NCBI GenBank assembly: GCA_964428905.1
Contig: CAYSAA010000026.1
Span: forward strand, 1 to 6,252
Source of the DNA: CAYSAA01 sp964428905
Lineage (GTDB): Bacteria; Atribacterota; Phoenicimicrobiia; Phoenicimicrobiales; Stramentimicrobiaceae
Direction of reading: 5' to 3'
Length of the DNA stretch: 6,252 nt
In this document: positions 1 to 5,155 of the stretch, piece after piece
How the letters are laid out: the number at the start of each line of letters is the position of its first letter
How positions within the stretch are numbered: the stretch's first letter is position 1
The notes under the pieces: model-generated
The model's input: the letters and a program-made list of their open reading frames with translations, nothing else
Databases searched by the model: none
What the model was told of the DNA's origin: nothing
Translations under genes and position numbers: made by a program

Positions 1-872
1 TAATCTGGTTTCTTAATATCACCCTCTGCTTGGCTACAGGCAATAATACATGGTTTTTCTTTCTGTCCTGGAAATTTTTCTCGCAAATAATCCAGGACAT
101 TGGTTGGGGCGTTCCCTGCACCAAAACCATAAATACAAATAATTTTTTTTGTTGTGTTTACTTCTGGTTCTATGCCGGGGGTGCACATCAACCAACTTAC
201 TTTTTTACTAATTTCTTTTACTTTTTCTATAGGATAATTCAAGATTTTTTTTAACCAATCAGGAGTAGAATAGGGTATAGACTCAGAAACTTTCTTTCCA
301 GTTCTTGAAGCCCAATCCATGTTGAAGTAAACAGGCATGCCGTTGATGGTGGTAAATACATCCGGATGTATAGCATGGGCTTTATGAACTCTTTCTCCCG
401 GAAATAATTTCCAATTACAGTAAATCCAAACCCCAGGAAAATGATGGTAAACAACTTGGGCAGCGCCGGGAAGATTAATCGTTACATCCTCAGGAATATA
501 ATCCAAGGTCAACTGGCTTCCGGTTAGAATAATAGGGATGTGAATATTGGGAAAACACAAAGTTAACCAGGAAGATAAATAAGCCATTGTATCAGTGCCG
601 TAGAGAATTAATACACCATCAATCCGATGTTCTAATTCTTCGACAATAATAGAGGTAATTTTTATCCAGTTTCCAGGATCCAGATTGGAACTATCTTCCC
701 CAGGGATTCCCCAGGGTTCATAACAAATCAAGTCCACATCTTTGCGTTGGAAAAATTGTTTTACATAATCGTATAATGATTGAAATGATTTTTTACTGGG
801 ACCGGTCACTTTGCCCCGAACACCACTGGCAATCGTTCCCCCGGTGAAGATGACCAGAATTCTCTTTTTCAT
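1..872 (-). CDS. ansA: Type I L-asparaginase-like amidohydrolase, 3' end cut by window edge
   Basis: Translating the minus strand from the ATG at 872-870 gives 290 uninterrupted codons to the left edge. Type I asparaginases have about 330 residues, so roughly 40 are missing. The family hydrolyses L-asparagine to aspartate and ammonia, normally in the cytoplasm, and no signal peptide is visible. Family hallmarks are present: TGGTIA at residues 10-15 (nucleophile Thr13), DSSNLDPGNW at 60-69, GTDTMAY at 92-98 (Thr93-Asp94), TGSQ at 117-120, Lys164 in RVHKAHA (equivalent to the catalytic lysine of the E. coli enzymes) and YGFGAGNAP at 248-256. Oddities are Tyr91 where HGTDTM is usual, and EDVTINLPGA at 128-137 where DG..NL.NA is usual, so the substrate may differ. 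A modest Shine-Dalgarno AAAGG (884-880) lies 7 nt before the start. It is divergent from the regulator gene. GatD is less likely because the protein begins directly at the asparaginase domain. The family call is firm; the substrate is inferred. Confidence 0.9.
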   Translation of the reverse strand, partial: MKKRILVIFTGGTIASGVRGKVTGPSKKSFQSLYDYVKQFFQRKDVDLICYEPWGIPGEDSSNLDPGNWIKITSIIVEELEHRIDGVLILYGTDTMAYLSSWLTLCFPNIHIPIILTGSQLTLDYIPEDVTINLPGAAQVVYHHFPGVWIYCNWKLFPGERVHKAHAIHPDVFTTINGMPVYFNMDWASRTGKKVSESIPYSTPDWLKKILNYPIEKVKEISKKVSWLMCTPGIEPEVNTTKKIICIYGFGAGNAPTNVLDYLREKFPGQKEKPCIIACSQAEGDIKKPD

Positions 873-1184
873 TTTTTGGCCTTTATTATTACTTTAGAGA
901 TATTACCAATAGCAATGTATTTTATTGAACTGCTGACGTTATATTATTTTACCGAAAAAATAATCTTTTGCACAGTTATAATTTTAGAAAAAAGAAAAAA
1001 AGTAATATTTTAGCAATTAAAAATGAATAATCGGCCATATTCCTGCCCAAAAAATAATCATTTGAGTATCTATTAAATAAATCACAATAAATTAGATAAA
1101 TAATTTTTTTATAAAATATTAAAATATAATTGATTTTAATAACTTTTACCATTTAAAATTTGTCATTAAGCCATCATAGCTAGT

Positions 1185-1214
1185 TTGACAGAAGATAAAT
1201 ATTTCGCTGTTAAT
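1185..1214 (+). promoter_or_regulatory. Candidate upstream sigma-A-type promoter for gntR
   Basis: A perfect -35 hexamer TTGACA (1185-1190) is followed, after 18 nt, by the weak -10 candidate GTTAAT (1209-1214, 4 of 6 matches). The -10 overlaps the first bases of the A/T-only palindrome at 1211-1234, so a protein bound there would block this promoter. The poor -10 makes this a tentative call. Confidence 0.3.
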
Positions 1215-1234
1215 TTAAAATTAATTTTAAATTA
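1211..1234. repeat. 24-bp perfect A/T-only palindrome, possible operator
   Basis: Bases 1211-1222 are the exact reverse complement of 1223-1234, with no spacer and no G or C. The flanking bases (T at 1210, T at 1235) do not extend the symmetry. It lies 75 to 98 bp before the regulator start and just upstream of the stronger promoter candidate. It could be a binding site for the GntR protein or another dimeric regulator, or an UP-like AT-rich element. In a region made almost only of A and T, a palindrome this long can arise by chance, so the function is inferred. Confidence 0.45.
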
Positions 1235-1237
1235 TAG

Positions 1238-1265
1238 TTGTAATACATATAACAACATATATAAT
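1238..1265 (+). promoter_or_regulatory. Candidate gntR promoter with FadR-type operator in the spacer
   Basis: TTGTAA (1238-1243, 4 of 6 to TTGACA) is followed after 16 nt by a perfect TATAAT (1260-1265). A 20-bp imperfect inverted repeat spans 1237-1256, with GTTGT at its left end and ACAAC at its right end. At 1238-1248 the sequence TTGTAATACAT contains GTaatAC, which agrees with the FadR-subfamily GntR operator pattern (T.GT...AC.A) at every defined position but the last. A regulator bound here would cover the space between -35 and -10, which suggests negative autoregulation of the gene just downstream. The promoter is plausible; the operator role is inferred from family knowledge. Confidence 0.45.
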
Positions 1266-1295
1266 AATATTAGGTATAATTGTATGATTTTTGAT

Positions 1296-1300
1296 GGGAG
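1296..1300 (+). promoter_or_regulatory. Ribosome binding site that decides the gntR start
   Basis: GGGAG lies 8 nt before the TTG at 1309. The in-frame alternatives, TTG at 1291 and ATG at 1294, have no Shine-Dalgarno sequence at workable spacing. The ATG at 1304 has only 3 nt of spacing and is out of frame. Confidence 0.55.
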
Positions 1301-1308
1301 AACATGAT

Positions 1309-1986
1309 TTGAAATCAATAAAGAAATCGGAAAACTTGACCAGCCAGGTATTTGAACAACTAAAAGATCAGATTATCACCGGTAAATGGAAGCCTGGATT
1401 TAAAATACCATCCGAAAATAAACTTGTAGAAATTTTAAATGTTAGCAGAATCACAATACGGGAAGCTTTACAGGCTTTAGTAGTTCTTGATCTTCTTGAA
1501 AAGAAAAGAGGTCAGGGCACATTTGTGAAAAATTCCTTTACTGAATCTTTTATCAGCTCTTTATTGCCATTGATTCAATTCGATCGTTCCCAAGCAGTTT
1601 ACATGCACGAATACAGAAAAATTGTAGAAATCGGTTCTATTGAATTGGTTGTGGAAAGGGCTTCTGCTGCAGATATTCAAAGATTAAAAGATATTTTAGA
1701 AGAGATGAAAAAATACCAAGAGAATTATTTAGAAAAATTTGCTTTAGCAGACTTGAATTTCCATCTGGCTTTATCACAGATTACCAAAAACCCTATTATT
1801 ATTAGAGCAAATTTTGTTATCAAAGATTTCTTCAGAAATCATATGGTTAAAATTGTGGAAGCTATGGGAACAGAACCAGGGTTGTATTATCATGAAAAAA
1901 TGATTCAAGCTATAGAAAACAAAGACAGAAAAGAAGCTCGACAACTTATGAAAAAACACCTTGAAAATAATGAAGACTATTTGTAA
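1309..1986 (+). CDS. GntR-family transcriptional regulator, FadR subfamily (FCD domain)
   Basis: This is a cytoplasmic DNA-binding regulator of 225 residues, counted from the TTG at 1309. That start is chosen for its Shine-Dalgarno GGGAG and because the protein then begins a few residues before the typical GntR opening, SQVFEQLKDQIITGKWKPG. Residues 9-74 form the winged helix-turn-helix, including IPSENKLVEILNVSRITIRE and the wing KKRGQGTFV. Residues from about 90 onward are an all-helical FCD ligand-binding domain, with Asp148 and His152 (DLNFH), His195 (YYHEKM) and His217 (KKHLEN) as the probable metal and effector ligands. Length is normal for FadR-type proteins, which often sense organic acids and repress adjacent catabolic or transport genes. 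It sits directly before a TRAP operon in the same orientation, so it is probably the local regulator of that operon and of itself. The effector is unknown. In-frame starts at 1291 or 1294 would add six or five residues. Confidence 0.92.
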   Translation: MKSIKKSENLTSQVFEQLKDQIITGKWKPGFKIPSENKLVEILNVSRITIREALQALVVLDLLEKKRGQGTFVKNSFTESFISSLLPLIQFDRSQAVYMHEYRKIVEIGSIELVVERASAADIQRLKDILEEMKKYQENYLEKFALADLNFHLALSQITKNPIIIRANFVIKDFFRNHMVKIVEAMGTEPGLYYHEKMIQAIENKDRKEARQLMKKHLENNEDYL

Positions 1987-2160
1987 GTCCATGATCACCA
2001 TTAACTCAGTAAAAATTATTACATAAAATAGTGAAATGAATCTATTATTTAATCTCACTTAGAAGGGGAAGTTTCTTGGGTATATGTTTCATAAATGCCA
2101 GACAGAATATTATTAAAATTTTGCGCTTGGCTACCTAAGAATTTCAAGAAATAGACCAAA

Positions 2161-2171
2161 AAAGGAGGTGA
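2161..2171 (+). promoter_or_regulatory. Orphan Shine-Dalgarno sequence, 11-nt match to anti-SD
   Basis: AAAGGAGGTGA is fully complementary to the conserved 3' end of bacterial 16S rRNA. No ATG, GTG or TTG follows at 5 to 10 nt. The overlapping GTG at 2168 is too close, and its frame closes after 14 codons. It may be a ribosome standby or pausing site in the dctP leader, the remnant of a lost small gene, or chance. Confidence 0.5.
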
Positions 2172-2211
2172 GTTCTTATTTTCTGAATTTTTATTTAACG
2201 AAGAGATATTG

Positions 2212-2218
2212 AAAGGAG
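2212..2218 (+). promoter_or_regulatory. Second orphan Shine-Dalgarno-like sequence
   Basis: AAAGGAG is followed immediately by TTG (2219) with no spacing, and no start codon lies at the usual distance. With the site at 2161 and the true dctP site at 2292-2297, this makes three GGAG-type sites in about 135 bases. Confidence 0.35.
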
Positions 2219-2244
2219 TTGAAAACTAAAAAAAATTTTAAATT

Positions 2245-2273
2245 TTGTAAATTTGTGGGTACAACATGATAAA
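2245..2273 (+). promoter_or_regulatory. Candidate dctP promoter with operator-like inverted repeat
   Basis: TTGTAA (2245-2250) and GATAAA (2268-2273, 4 of 6 to TATAAT) are separated by 17 nt. The spacer contains TTGT and ACAA half-sites (2253-2264) and ends with ACAACAT (2261-2267) directly before the -10. In front lies AATTTTAAATT (2234-2244). The same three blocks, in the same order, occur in front of gntR (1223-1233, 1238-1243, 1252-1258). This suggests that one regulator, probably the GntR protein, controls both. The -10 is weak and the region AT-rich, so this remains a prediction. Confidence 0.4.
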
Positions 2274-2304
2274 AAAATAAATTTAAAATGGAAGGAGTTA
2301 ATAA

Positions 2305-3276
2305 ATGAAAAAAATATTAGTTTTCTTGTTTATATTTGCATTGATGATCTCTGTTGGGGCTACCGCAAATGCAATGCTTGTCAATATTGCTTCTACTTAT
2401 CCACCAAATTCTCCCCAAGATCAAGGTATGGTTAAATTTAAAGAACTGGTAGAGGAACGCTCTGATGGCAGAATTGAAATCCAGATTCATCCATCAAATG
2501 CCATGGGGGACGAAATTCAAACCTTTCAAATGCTATCCGAGGGTTCCGTAGAGTATGGCGCACTTGGCAGCAACGATATTTCTACCTATTTCCCAAAATA
2601 TTATATTTGTGAGGTTCCCTATGTATTTTCCAGTCCTGATGATTTCTGGAAATTTTGGGAGGGACCGGGCAAAGAACTTTCTGAAATGATTGAGAATGAA
2701 CGGGGAGTACGAACGGATGGAGTTGTTCTTCGCGGAGCCCGCTATCTTACTGCCAACCGCCCTGTCAAATCTGTAGAAGATGTAAAAGGTTTAAAAATGC
2801 GATTACCTCCTGTAGATGCCTGGTTTAAAGTATGGGAAAGCCTTGGTGCTCTTCCTCAAAACATTGCTTTCGGAGAAGTTTATTTAGCGTTAAAAACTGG
2901 TGTTGTAGAAGCCCAGGAAAACCCGCCTGAAACGATTCTGAACTACAAATTTTATGAAGCTCAGGAATACTTAATTGCTACCAAGCATATTTACTCGGCA
3001 GCTCGGATCATGTCTTCAGCTAAATGGTGGGATACGCTGGACAAGGATGATCAGGAACTTTTAACTCAAGCCATGAAAGAAGGAGTAGATTATGCCAATT
3101 CCCTTACTAAAGATGGTGATGAGAATTACGTAAAGCAATTACAGGAACTTGGTATGACCTTAATTGAAGTAGATAACGCTGCTTTTAAAAATGCTGTCCA
3201 ACCAGTGCTTGATCAATTAGCAGAGGATGTGTGGGACGCTGATTTCTATGCCAAAGTACAAGAAGCCCTAAAGTAA
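2305..3276 (+). CDS. dctP: TRAP transporter substrate-binding protein, DctP family
   Basis: This 323-residue extracytoplasmic protein captures an organic acid and delivers it to the DctQM membrane complex. A Sec signal peptide covers about residues 1-23 (MKK, hydrophobic core, ANA before Met24), and there is no lipobox cysteine, so a soluble periplasmic protein is expected. The mature part shows the DctP pattern: Arg146 in GARYLTANRP, Arg166 in KGLKMRLP and Asn206 in GEVYLALKTGVVEAQENP. Their spacing (20 and 40 residues) equals that of Arg127, Arg147 and Asn187 in the sialic acid protein SiaP, where Arg147 binds the substrate carboxylate. The ligand is therefore very likely a carboxylate; its identity cannot be read from the sequence. 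The start has AAGGAG 7 nt upstream (2292-2297). The gene ends in three consecutive in-frame stops, TAA TGA TAG (3274-3282). It is first in the operon, followed by a stem-loop and dctQ. Confidence 0.95.
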   Translation: MKKILVFLFIFALMISVGATANAMLVNIASTYPPNSPQDQGMVKFKELVEERSDGRIEIQIHPSNAMGDEIQTFQMLSEGSVEYGALGSNDISTYFPKYYICEVPYVFSSPDDFWKFWEGPGKELSEMIENERGVRTDGVVLRGARYLTANRPVKSVEDVKGLKMRLPPVDAWFKVWESLGALPQNIAFGEVYLALKTGVVEAQENPPETILNYKFYEAQEYLIATKHIYSAARIMSSAKWWDTLDKDDQELLTQAMKEGVDYANSLTKDGDENYVKQLQELGMTLIEVDNAAFKNAVQPVLDQLAEDVWDADFYAKVQEALK

Positions 3277-3297
3277 TGATAGAGAAAAGAGAATAAA

Positions 3298-3342
3298 GAT
3301 TAGGCCCCGTAAACCGTTTAAAAAACGTGTAGGGGCCTAATC
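3298..3342. repeat. Intercistronic stem-loop between dctP and dctQ
   Basis: GATTAGGCCCC (3298-3308) pairs perfectly with GGGGCCTAATC (3332-3342) around a 23-nt loop that has its own short CGTT/AACG pairing. No run of T follows (the next bases are ATAAAAGTG), so it is not a classical rho-independent terminator. A stable hairpin just after a binding-protein gene commonly protects the upstream message or partly attenuates read-through, giving more DctP than DctQM. That role is inferred here; the inverted repeat itself is directly visible. Confidence 0.85.
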
Positions 3343-3373
3343 ATAAAAGTGAAAGAATAGTTTTCTGAGATTT

Positions 3374-3381
3374 GGAAGGAG
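3374..3381 (+). promoter_or_regulatory. Ribosome binding site for dctQ (GTG start)
   Basis: GGAAGGAG lies 10 nt before the GTG at 3392. A nearer ATG at 3385 is only 3 nt from the site and opens a different frame that stops after ten codons, so the GTG is preferred. Confidence 0.6.
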
Positions 3382-3391
3382 AATATGATAA

Positions 3392-3871
3392 GTGAAGAAG
3401 ATTTTGGAACGTATTAATGGGATTGTGCTTTTATTTATGTTTTTCATTACTGTCATTGCAGTAGTGAATCGTCTATTTTTTAATATTCCCACCTCCTGGT
3501 CTGAAAACATGGCTCAACTAAGTTTTATCTTTATAACCTTTGTTGGTTCGGCAACCATTATGGAAGATGAGTCCCATATTAAAATTACAATGTTAACGGA
3601 TCGTTTGAGCGAAGGAGCTCAAAGGTTTTTTAGAATTATCGGAAGGCTTTTGATGATTCTCTTTCTTGTTATATTTGTTATTGGTTCCTATCGCAATGTG
3701 GTATTTAACTGGACTACCGGTTACCCGACGGTAAATTGGATAAAAATAGGCTATATGTATTTAATTCTGTCTATTTCCGGAATTATTATGATTTTTTATC
3801 TTTGCGTGAATCTCTATCGTGATCTGTTTAGCAAAAAAGCCCATCCATCTACATCAGGAGGTAACTCATGA
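3392..3871 (+). CDS. dctQ: TRAP transporter small permease, DctQ family
   Basis: This 159-residue inner-membrane protein is the small subunit of the tripartite transporter and associates with DctM. Four hydrophobic segments are visible at about residues 10-30, 40-56, 83-100 and 118-140, the DctQ topology. After the first segment comes PTSWSEN (33-39), matching the family's conserved tryptophan and acidic position, and VNRLFF precedes it. The start is a GTG with a Shine-Dalgarno sequence at 3374-3381. Length is normal. The stop codon overlaps the dctM start in an ATGA arrangement (3868-3871), implying translational coupling and equal production of the two membrane subunits. The C-terminal tail (SKKAHPSTSGGNS) is short, polar and probably disordered. 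Confidence 0.92.
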   Translation: MKKILERINGIVLLFMFFITVIAVVNRLFFNIPTSWSENMAQLSFIFITFVGSATIMEDESHIKITMLTDRLSEGAQRFFRIIGRLLMILFLVIFVIGSYRNVVFNWTTGYPTVNWIKIGYMYLILSISGIIMIFYLCVNLYRDLFSKKAHPSTSGGNS

Positions 3872-5151
3872 TTTATATTCTTACTATAGGGTTAATTGTT
3901 TTATTACTAATGGGGGTTCCCGTTGCCATGTCTGTTGCCTTATCTGCATTGGGTAGTTTGGTTACCGGAGGCGGGATGATTTTTCAATTCTCAGCACTGT
4001 CTCAGAAAATGCAGTTTGGTCTTCAAAATTTTATCTTAATTGCAATTCCGCTCTTTATTCTAACGGCAAAGCTTATGAATTCTACAGGAATTACGAAAAG
4101 TATTTTTAGTTTTGCGAACGCTCTTGTTGGGTTCCTCCCTGGTGGATTGGCTCAGACCAATATTATAGCAAGTCTAATCTTTGCAGGGATGTCTGGTGCC
4201 GCAGTTGTGGATGCTTCAGGTCTTGGCCAAATTGAAATAGAGGCCATGACCAAAAATGGCTATCCAAAAAAGTTGAGTGTTGGCATTACAGCAGCTTCTT
4301 CAGCCATTGGTCCTATTTTTCCGCCCAGTATTCCGATGGTTGTCTTTGCTTTTGTGTCAGGTGCCTCGGTAGGAAGACTCTTCCTGGGAGGGGTCATTCC
4401 TGGAATTTTGATGGCTATTAGCTTGATGATCATGGTAGTTTTTTACGCTAAAAGGAAAAATTTACCACGGCAGCCGGTACCGAGTTTTGAGATTGCCTTT
4501 CGGAGCTTTACTAAGGCCTTTTTCCCTCTTTTAACCCCCGTTATTTTGTTGGGTGGTATCTGGGGAGGTATTTTTACTCCCACCGAAGCAGCAGCGGTAG
4601 CCGGGTGTTATGCCTTGATTATTGGGGTATTAGTTCTAAAATTGTCCTTAAAAGAGGTATTCCGCATATCTGTTGAAACAGCCAGAGAAAGTGCCAAGAT
4701 AGGCTTGTTAGTTGCCACGGCTAGCTTATATGGATGGGTTCTCATGCGTTCGGGAATAACTATTAGATTTTCCGAATGGGTGACCTCCATAAGTCTTAAT
4801 CCTTTATATATTTTTTTAATAATTAACATATTCCTATTATTGGTAGGTTGTTTTCTGGATTCAACTGTGGCAATTCTAATTCTTGGACCCTTACTTGTAC
4901 CTATTATTGTCAATCTTGGCATTGATATTACCCATTTTGGTGTGGTCATGGTTCTCAATCTTATGATTGGACTATTCACCCCTCCTTTTGGGATTGTACT
5001 TTTTGTTATGTCAGAAGTGTCCGGATTAAAATTCGAAGATGTTGTAAAATCAACTTTTCCTTTTCTTATTCCTATTTTTGTAGTATTAGTTCTAATTATC
5101 ATTTTCCCTGTCCTTGTTACAGGAATACCGAATTATATTATGGGAGGATAA
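3868..5151 (+). CDS. dctM: TRAP transporter large permease, DctM family
   Basis: This 427-residue, very hydrophobic inner-membrane protein forms the transport channel and, by family knowledge, uses a sodium or proton gradient to import the substrate handed over by DctP. It is full length for the family, with about 11-12 membrane segments. Recognisable family motifs are FAGMSGAAVVDASGLG (105-120), GPIFPPSIPMVVFA (148-161), FTPTEAAAVAG (236-246), DSTVAILILGPLLVPI (331-346) and GLFTPPFG (368-375). AGGAGG at 3856-3861 lies 6 nt before the ATG, inside the end of dctQ. The 3' end carries the Shine-Dalgarno sequence of the next gene, only four bases separate the two genes, and all are clearly cotranscribed. 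Substrate specificity resides mainly in DctP and is not visible here. Confidence 0.96.
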   Translation: MIYILTIGLIVLLLMGVPVAMSVALSALGSLVTGGGMIFQFSALSQKMQFGLQNFILIAIPLFILTAKLMNSTGITKSIFSFANALVGFLPGGLAQTNIIASLIFAGMSGAAVVDASGLGQIEIEAMTKNGYPKKLSVGITAASSAIGPIFPPSIPMVVFAFVSGASVGRLFLGGVIPGILMAISLMIMVVFYAKRKNLPRQPVPSFEIAFRSFTKAFFPLLTPVILLGGIWGGIFTPTEAAAVAGCYALIIGVLVLKLSLKEVFRISVETARESAKIGLLVATASLYGWVLMRSGITIRFSEWVTSISLNPLYIFLIINIFLLLVGCFLDSTVAILILGPLLVPIIVNLGIDITHFGVVMVLNLMIGLFTPPFGIVLFVMSEVSGLKFEDVVKSTFPFLIPIFVVLVLIIIFPVLVTGIPNYIMGG

Positions 5152-5155
5152 ATAA

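Larger units (their letters stand above)
873..1308. other. AT-rich divergent intergenic region
   Basis: These 436 bases separate the divergent asparaginase and GntR genes and are almost entirely A and T. I find no protein-coding stretch with a ribosome binding site. The right half holds the candidate promoter, palindrome and operator elements listed separately. For the asparaginase, a possible minus-strand -10 (TATAAC, read leftward around 931-936) has no convincing -35 partner, so no promoter is called there. Isolated TATAAT hexamers at 977-982, 1125-1130 and 1275-1280 on the plus strand also lack good -35 boxes and are expected by chance in such AT-rich DNA. Confidence 0.6.
1987..2304 (+). 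other. Leader region between gntR and dctP
   Basis: These 318 bases hold no convincing gene. There is no clear rho-independent terminator after gntR. Visible elements are a short inverted repeat (ATTTC, two bases, GAAAT at 2141-2152), two strong Shine-Dalgarno sequences without start codons (2161-2171 and 2212-2218), and a promoter/operator-like block at 2234-2273. A 19-codon frame at 2095-2154 lacks a ribosome binding site and is not called. Transcription of dctP could come from gntR read-through, from the block at 2245-2273, or both. Confidence 0.6.

Noticed and set aside
30..454. Plus-strand frame 30-254 and short minus-strand frame 251-454 at the left edge
   Set aside because: Both overlap the continuous asparaginase frame in other frames. 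The real gene is read from 872 leftward and lacks only a stop inside the window.
1774..2058. Minus-strand open frame of 94 codons over the end of gntR
   Set aside because: It is antisense to the FCD domain, with no ribosome site or recognisable domain.
2095..2154. 19-codon ATG frame encoding a short basic peptide in the dctP leader
   Set aside because: There is no ribosome binding site at proper distance, and frames of this length are common by chance.
3298..3342. Hairpin as a rho-independent terminator
   Set aside because: No T-run follows on the plus strand, and dctQ continues the same operon without an evident new promoter.
3385..3417. 10-codon ATG frame overlapping the dctQ start
   Set aside because: Spacing from the Shine-Dalgarno sequence is only 3 nt. 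The GTG at 3392 opens the real gene.
4608..5102. Minus-strand open frame of 164 codons inside dctM
   Set aside because: It is antisense to a clearly conserved permease, has no recognisable protein features, and is explained as a shadow of the codon pattern of dctM.
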